Positions 6,805 through 10,292 of a stretch of 10,292 nt of DNA are shown in pieces (position 1 is the stretch's first letter; each line of letters starts with the position of its first letter). This stretch comes from an uncultured Collinsella sp. (GTDB taxonomy: Bacteria; Actinomycetota; Coriobacteriia; Coriobacteriales; Coriobacteriaceae). A program made the position numbers and the translations under genes. The notes below the pieces were generated by a model. It did no database searches, was not told the origin of the DNA, and was given only the letters and a program-made list of their open reading frames with translations. Location of the stretch: positions 1 to 10,292 of the forward strand of contig UQHO01000052.1 in assembly GCA_900540995.1 (NCBI GenBank), read 5' to 3'.

Positions 6805-7587
6805 ATGCTTACCAAACGCGTAATTCCCTGCCTGGACGTCAAGGACGGCCGCGTGGTCAAGGGCGTCAACTTTGTGAGCTTGCGCGATGCGGGCGATCCG
6901 GTGGAGCTGGCGCGCGCCTACGACCGCGAAGGTGCGGACGAGGTCGTATTTTTGGACATTACCGCGACGAGTGACAACCGTGTGACGACCATCGAGATGG
7001 CGGCGCACGCGGCCGAGGAGCTCGCTATTCCCTATACCGTGGGCGGCGGCTTTCGCGACTTGGCGGGCATGCGGACCATGGTTGCCGCCGGTGCCGACAA
7101 GGTGTCGCTCAACTCGGCGGCCGTGCGTGACCCGTCGCTGATTAGCCAGGCTGCCGCGGCTTTTGGCAGTCAGGCCGTGGTCGTGGCGATCGATGCCAAG
7201 CGCGTCGGTTTGCCCGGCGCATCCGGTGCCGACAAGTGGGAGGTCTTCACGGCGGGCGGTCGCAACGCCACAGGTATCGATGCGGTGGCGTGGGCCGAGG
7301 AGGCGGCTCGTCGCGGCGCCGGCGAGATCCTGCTCACCAGTATGGACCGTGACGGCACCAAGGCTGGCTTCGACCTGGCACTCACTCGCGCCGTGGCGCG
7401 CGCGGTGCCGATTCCCGTTATTGCGAGCGGCGGCGTGGGTACGCTCGAGCATTTTGCCGAGGGCGTGATCGAGGGCGAAGCCGATGCCGTGCTGGCGGCC
7501 AGCGTCTTTCACTTTGGGACGTTCAGCATTCGCGAAGTCAAAGAGTATATGGCCTCTCAAGGTATTCCTGTGAGGCTGGACTTCTAA
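6805..7587 (+). CDS. hisF: Imidazole glycerol phosphate synthase, cyclase subunit
   Basis: HisF is the (beta/alpha)8 barrel partner of HisH. It joins PRFAR with channelled ammonia to give imidazole glycerol phosphate and AICAR, the latter feeding back to purine synthesis. In the 260-residue product the catalytic aspartates are Asp11 (IPCLDVKDGRVVKG) and Asp130 (VAIDAKR). Phosphate-binding segments are TVGGGFRD (78-85) with DKVSLNSAA (98-106), and ASGGVG (207-212) with AVLAASVFHFG (228-238); SMDRDGTKAG (179-188) is also typical. The ATG follows GGGGAGGAG (6790-6798), which overlaps the end of hisA. The gene ends a tightly packed hisH-hisA-hisF block and is followed by a 142-base spacer with a large palindrome. 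Confidence 0.97.
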   Translation: MLTKRVIPCLDVKDGRVVKGVNFVSLRDAGDPVELARAYDREGADEVVFLDITATSDNRVTTIEMAAHAAEELAIPYTVGGGFRDLAGMRTMVAAGADKVSLNSAAVRDPSLISQAAAAFGSQAVVVAIDAKRVGLPGASGADKWEVFTAGGRNATGIDAVAWAEEAARRGAGEILLTSMDRDGTKAGFDLALTRAVARAVPIPVIASGGVGTLEHFAEGVIEGEADAVLAASVFHFGTFSIREVKEYMASQGIPVRLDF

Positions 7588-7600
7588 TGCTGCGGCTTGC

Positions 7601-7687
7601 CCAGGCACCCGACCTTCCGGCTCCAACCCTCCTCGCGTACTTAAGTACGCGTCGTCGGGCTTGTCGCTCGGAATCTCGGGCACCTGG
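7601..7687. repeat. Large imperfect inverted repeat with a perfect 18-bp core (hisF-hisI spacer)
   Basis: A perfect palindrome CGCGTACTTAAGTACGCG occupies 7634-7651. Around it, CCAGGCACCCGA (7601-7612) matches the reverse complement of TCGGGCACCTGG (7676-7687) at 10 of 12 positions, and TTCCG (7615-7619) matches CGGAA (7669-7673). The whole 87-base block is therefore an imperfect inverted repeat with roughly 40-base arms, filling most of the 142-base hisF-hisI spacer. It has no T-run and no coding sense. It could be a REP or MITE-like insertion or a processing site. A hisI ribosome binding site lies 40 bases beyond it. Confidence 0.75.
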
Positions 7688-7729
7688 ACAACCCTCACCG
7701 ACCTGCGAAGTTTGAATTTGGGGAGAGAA

Positions 7730-8059
7730 ATGGAAGAGATAACCGATCCTTCAAAGCTTACATACGACGCCCGTGGGCTGATTCCTTGTGTGGTTCAGCA
7801 GTATGACACCGGCGAGGTGCTTATGGTTGCTTGGATGAACGAGGAATCGGTGGGGGTGACGCTCAAGACCGGTACCACGTGGTTTTGGAGCCGCAGCCGC
7901 CAGGAGCTCTGGAACAAGGGCGCGACGAGCGGCAACATGCAGGAGGTCAAGGAGCTTTGGGCCGACTGCGATAGCGATACGCTGCTGGTTAAGGTTGACT
8001 CGCCGGGTCCGGCCTGCCATACCGGCAACCGTACCTGCTTCTTTAAGAAACTCGCGTAG
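7730..8059 (+). CDS. hisI: Phosphoribosyl-AMP cyclohydrolase
   Basis: HisI opens the adenine ring of phosphoribosyl-AMP to give ProFAR, using a zinc site. The 109-residue product has LMVAWMNEES (31-40), WSRSRQELWNKGATSGN (53-69), the metal-binding DCDSD (79-83) and GPACHTGNRTCF (93-104), with Cys80, Cys96, His97 and Cys103 as ligand candidates by family analogy. The ATG at 7730 follows GGGGAGAG. An upstream TTG extension of 23 codons was rejected because it runs into the inverted repeat and lacks homology. HisI and HisE are separate genes here, not the HisIE fusion common elsewhere, and are 45 bases apart. Confidence 0.95.
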   Translation: MEEITDPSKLTYDARGLIPCVVQQYDTGEVLMVAWMNEESVGVTLKTGTTWFWSRSRQELWNKGATSGNMQEVKELWADCDSDTLLVKVDSPGPACHTGNRTCFFKKLA

Positions 8060-8104
8060 GGCGGGCGCTCGATTAGACGCTCGGCCACCAGAAAGGATTG
8101 AACT

Positions 8105-8422
8105 ATGGGTGTGCGCACCGCAAACGTTCAGGATGGAAATATCGGTGAGACGTTGACAGGTCTGGCCGAGGTGATTCACGGTCGTCGTGATGCATCGCCG
8201 CAGGAGAGCTATACCGCGCGTCTGCTGACCGACGTCGAGGACGAGCTGCTCAAGAAGCTTGCCGAGGAGGCAAGCGAGGTGATTATGGCCTGCAAGGATA
8301 ACGATCACGATCACATCCGCTACGAGGCCGGTGACCTGGTCTACCACCTGCTCGTAACCCTTGAGCGCTACGGTATCACCCTCGACGAGCTTGCCGGCGA
8401 ACTCAACGCCCGCCGCCACTAG
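8105..8422 (+). CDS. hisE: Phosphoribosyl-ATP pyrophosphatase
   Basis: HisE removes pyrophosphate from phosphoribosyl-ATP to give phosphoribosyl-AMP, the second pathway step. It belongs to the all-alpha MazG-like NTP pyrophosphatase superfamily. The 105-residue product carries the metal-binding helices KLAEEASEVIMACKD (51-65) and EAGDLVYHLL (74-83), which together supply the expected Glu and Asp ligands. The ATG follows GAAAGGA (8091-8097) at seven bases. It is the last operon gene. Its stop lies 75 bases from the end of the convergent phosphatase gene. Confidence 0.94.
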   Translation: MGVRTANVQDGNIGETLTGLAEVIHGRRDASPQESYTARLLTDVEDELLKKLAEEASEVIMACKDNDHDHIRYEAGDLVYHLLVTLERYGITLDELAGELNARRH

Positions 8423-8461
8423 TCGTTTGGGACAGTCTTTGTTGGTGTAACGGGGTCATGG

Positions 8462-8530
8462 AAGTTGCGGTGAAATAGGGACTGTTTAAGCGCTTCATCA
8501 GGCAAAACAATCCCTATTCCACCGCAACTT
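8462..8530 (-). repeat. Long palindrome between hisE and the phosphatase gene, overlapping the phosphatase 3' end
   Basis: Two 26-base arms (8462-8487 and 8505-8530, starting AAGTTGCGGTG and ending CACCGCAACTT) flank a 17-base loop. They differ at two positions only. On the plus strand these are A-C mismatches (8473/8519 and 8482/8510). In RNA copied from the minus strand both become G-U pairs, so the hairpin is fully paired only in the phosphatase transcript. It probably ends or protects that mRNA. There is no clean T-run on either side. The right arm lies inside the coding end of the phosphatase gene. Confidence 0.85.
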
Positions 8531-9454
8531 ATGAAGGGATGGCTGGTCGAGGGGTGTGGGTTCCCATTCGCCGTTGGGGTGGGGGATGTCGAAGGTTCGG
8601 TAGCCGCAGTCGTAAGCGTGGGCCTGGGCCTCGCGGATGCTCCAGCAGATATCGCAGGCGCGGTGCGCGTCCGAGCCAAAGGTGATCGGCACTTCGGCAT
8701 GGGCAAAGCAATGCAGCAATCCGGTCGTGGGATAGTAGTCGTCGAGGCCCTTGCGCGGTGCGGCGGTCGAGACCTCAATGCGGCGGCCCGTATCGTGGGC
8801 GCATTCGGCCATCTGCTGCCAAAACGGTGCGGGGTCAAAGTCGGGCGTAAAGCCTTCCTTCGAAAAGCGCATGACCAGGTCAGGGTGAGCCATCACATCA
8901 AAGCTGAGCGAGCTTTCGCAGGCGCGGCACCAGTCGTCGACATAGCGCTCCCACACGCCGCGCACGCCTAGGTTTTCCCAAACGTGCAGGTCGGTGTCGT
9001 CGTCGATCCAACCGCAAAGGGAATCGGGCGTATCGGGGCGAGCGACGTTTTCCGTTCCCGCCGTACCCGCGGCACCGGCCATGATATCGCCCGGGTTGCC
9101 AATCCAATGCACGCTGCCCAAGCGCACTATGGCACTCGCGGACCAGCGCTCAACCAGAGGCTCGCAACCTTCGTACCAGTCGCATTCAAAGCCATAGATA
9201 AGCTCGAGCTCCGGCGTGATCTGCGCGGCGAGCTTGCGGGCGTCCTCAAAAGCCAGACGATGCGCCGGCAGGTCGCCCTCAGTAACCTGCACTTCGCAGT
9301 TGGCGTCCATGCTGGCGGGCAGGGTGAGATGATCGGTTGAGACCATGACGCGGCAGCTGGCCGCAGCAGCGGCGCGAACGTTGTCCTCAAACGAGGCATG
9401 ACCGTCCGAGAACGAGGTGTGGGTATGGCAATCGATCAGCGGGCAAGCAGACAT
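8498..9454 (-). CDS. hisJ: PHP-family histidinol-phosphatase
   Basis: This 318-residue protein belongs to the PHP metallophosphatase superfamily, HisJ/HisK type, which dephosphorylates L-histidinol phosphate to L-histidinol. Metal-ligand candidates occur in order: CHTHTSFSDG (9-18; His10, His12, Asp17), STDH (39-42), GFECDW (88-93; Glu90), GSVHWI (113-118; His116), VMAHPDL (187-193; His190) and GSDAH (260-264; Asp262, His264). The GSVHW motif is typical of the histidinol-phosphatase branch. Its position convergent with an operon whose HisB lacks phosphatase supports the role. The ATG has AAAGGAG five to six bases upstream. The last dozen or so residues (about HKLRWNRDCFA) are encoded by one arm of a palindromic repeat and are unlikely to be conserved. 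Another PHP phosphoesterase activity is possible but less likely. Confidence 0.88.
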   Translation of the reverse strand: MSACPLIDCHTHTSFSDGHASFEDNVRAAAAASCRVMVSTDHLTLPASMDANCEVQVTEGDLPAHRLAFEDARKLAAQITPELELIYGFECDWYEGCEPLVERWSASAIVRLGSVHWIGNPGDIMAGAAGTAGTENVARPDTPDSLCGWIDDDTDLHVWENLGVRGVWERYVDDWCRACESSLSFDVMAHPDLVMRFSKEGFTPDFDPAPFWQQMAECAHDTGRRIEVSTAAPRKGLDDYYPTTGLLHCFAHAEVPITFGSDAHRACDICWSIREAQAHAYDCGYRTFDIPHPNGEWEPTPLDQPSLHKLRWNRDCFA

Positions 9455-9486
9455 GGCGGCTCCTTTGCGTCAAGCGAATCCGCTCC

Positions 9487-9492
9487 ATTGTA
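9487..9492 (-). promoter_or_regulatory. Candidate -10 element for the phosphatase gene
   Basis: The minus strand reads TACAAT, five of six matches to TATAAT, 32 bases upstream of the phosphatase ATG. No good -35 is found at the usual spacing. It suggests that the phosphatase has its own promoter, separate from the operon. Confidence 0.35.
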
Positions 9493-9580
9493 ATGGCGCA
9501 GCTCTCAACACGCCGGGCACGCCGGGGGTCGAAATCGATTGGAAAGGCTGCGCGGCGCGCGGTGCGGCCTCGCTTGCGCT

Positions 9581-9652
9581 CTCAAAACATGTACATCAGC
9601 CTCCAAAAGCTGCAGAAAATGACATGTTTGGAGGCTGGCGTACACGTTTGAG
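9581..9652. repeat. Large imperfect inverted repeat upstream of the LarC2-like gene
   Basis: The left arm (9581-9607, CTCAAAAC...CCTCCAAA) and right arm (9627-9652, TTTGGAGG...GTTTGAG) are complementary except for three transition-type differences and one extra A, with a 19-base loop AGCTGCAGAAAATGACATG. The inner ten bases AGCCTCCAAA pair perfectly. There is no T-run. It stands alone in a spacer and has the size and form of a REP-like or MITE-like palindromic unit. Confidence 0.75.
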
Positions 9653-9794
9653 TGGAGCGGGCCGGCGTTGGAGCGCGCCAGCACTTGCGCCCAGCAAAAG
9701 TCGCACCTATCCCATGACGCCGCCCCTGCGCCGCCCGCGATGTGCTAGCGTTTGGATGAACAAAACGAGCCCGCGCGGAAAGGATCCGGACCGT

Positions 9795-10280
9795 ATGCAA
9801 TGCGATAGCACATCCCCACTGTCCCGCGAGACCGATGCACCCGAAACCATCGTCAAGCTGGAATGCGACATCGACGACGCGTCGCCCGAGGTGCTCGCCT
9901 ACGCTGCCGACCGCCTGCGCGAGGCGGGTGCGCGCGAGGTGCATTGGCTGCCCCTCTATTGCAAGAAAGGCCGCCCCAGCTGGCAGCTACAGGTAATCTG
10001 TGCTCACGAGGATATCGAGCGTCTGCAGACGATCATCTTTTTGGAAACCACGACCAATGGTATCCGTCGCCAGGTCATGGAGCGCGTTTGCCTGCCACGC
10101 CGCTTTGAGCGCGTAACGACGCCATGGGGCGAGGTGTCCGTCAAGGTGGCCACCCTGCCCGACGGCAGTGAGCGTGCGGCACCCGAGTACGAGGACTGCG
10201 CCCGCCTTGCCCGTGAGCACAACGTGCCGCTCCAGCGCGTGATGCAGGCGGCGCAAGCCGTGGCACTGCGATTTGAATAA
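9795..10280 (+). CDS. Stand-alone LarC C-terminal domain protein (LarC2-like, nickel-pincer cofactor synthesis)
   Basis: The 161-residue product matches the C-terminal half of LarC, the CTP-dependent nickel insertase that completes the nickel-pincer nucleotide cofactor of lactate racemase and related LarA enzymes. Family-like segments are LECDIDDASPE (22-32), YCKKGRP (55-61), ETTTNGIRR (84-92), TPWGEVSVKV (109-118) and APEYEDC (129-135). Whole LarC proteins are about 400 residues, and the N-terminal LarC1 half is absent here. In Lactobacillus plantarum the two halves are joined by programmed frameshifting, but no LarC1 sequence lies upstream in this window. The start at 9795 follows GGAAAGGA with a long spacing. 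An alternative ATG at 9756 would add 13 residues but lacks a ribosome binding site. Only 12 bases follow the stop, so a downstream partner gene cannot be seen. Confidence 0.75.
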   Translation: MQCDSTSPLSRETDAPETIVKLECDIDDASPEVLAYAADRLREAGAREVHWLPLYCKKGRPSWQLQVICAHEDIERLQTIIFLETTTNGIRRQVMERVCLPRRFERVTTPWGEVSVKVATLPDGSERAAPEYEDCARLAREHNVPLQRVMQAAQAVALRFE

Positions 10281-10292
10281 CGCGGCTGGGGG

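Larger units (their letters stand above)
9455..9794. other. Divergent intergenic region between the phosphatase and LarC2-like genes
   Basis: This 340-base stretch separates two divergent genes. It contains the phosphatase ribosome binding site and -10 candidate near 9455-9492 and a large inverted repeat at 9581-9652. Near the right end are GTGCTAGCGT (9742-9751), a loose promoter-like sequence, and the Shine-Dalgarno GGAAAGGA (9777-9784) of the LarC2-like gene. An open frame crosses 9417-9794 in phase with that gene, but its residues are Arg/Ala/Pro-rich without family resemblance and it runs through the palindrome, so I do not call it coding. Confidence 0.6.

Noticed and set aside
8531..8971. 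Plus-strand open frame opposite the phosphatase gene
   Set aside because: It is antisense to conserved PHP motifs, has no homology signal and starts inside the palindrome region.
9417..9794. N-terminal extension that would make the LarC2-like protein 287 residues
   Set aside because: The extension overlaps the start of the divergent phosphatase gene, runs through a large palindrome and has no LarC1 features. A ribosome binding site supports the start at 9795.
1..10292. CRISPR arrays, tRNA or rRNA genes, transposase genes
   Set aside because: No regularly spaced direct repeats, tRNA-like cloverleaf ends or transposase coding regions were found on either strand.

Overview
The window is GC-rich, gene-dense bacterial DNA with strong AGGAGG-type ribosome binding sites. 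Its gene order, GC-ending codons, fused HisZ-HisG and palindrome-filled spacers suggest a member of the Coriobacteriia, probably Collinsella or a close relative. That placement is an inference from general resemblance; no marker gene is present.

Layout. Positions 1-55 hold the last codons of an upstream gene, followed by a strong intrinsic terminator (107-139). Positions 140-317 form the leader of a histidine operon, with a GTAC/CTAG inverted repeat (228-249) and an adjacent 12-bp hairpin (251-282). The operon then runs on the plus strand as hisZG (fused), hisD, hisC, hisB, hisH, hisA, hisF, hisI, hisE (318-8422). Junctions are tight at hisD/hisC/hisB and hisH/hisA/hisF. They are opened by structured spacers at hisZG/hisD, hisB/hisH and hisF/hisI. 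A convergent PHP-family histidinol-phosphatase gene (8498-9454, minus) meets hisE at a long palindrome that also encodes the phosphatase C-terminus. An approximately 340-base spacer with another large inverted repeat leads to a plus-strand gene for a stand-alone LarC C-terminal (LarC2-type) domain (9795-10280).

How the genes work together. All activities from PRPP and ATP to L-histidine are present: HisZG (step 1), HisE and HisI (2-3), HisA (4), HisH plus HisF (5), HisB dehydratase (6), HisC (7), the PHP phosphatase (8) and HisD (9-10). HisB is monofunctional, so the separate PHP phosphatase completes the pathway. The LarC2-like protein is unrelated to histidine and points to nickel-pincer cofactor chemistry.

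Most of the window is well-understood metabolism. The points worth a second look are the HisZ-HisG fusion, the operator-like leader, several large palindromes placed between or inside operon genes, an acidic insert in HisH, and the single-domain LarC2 gene.
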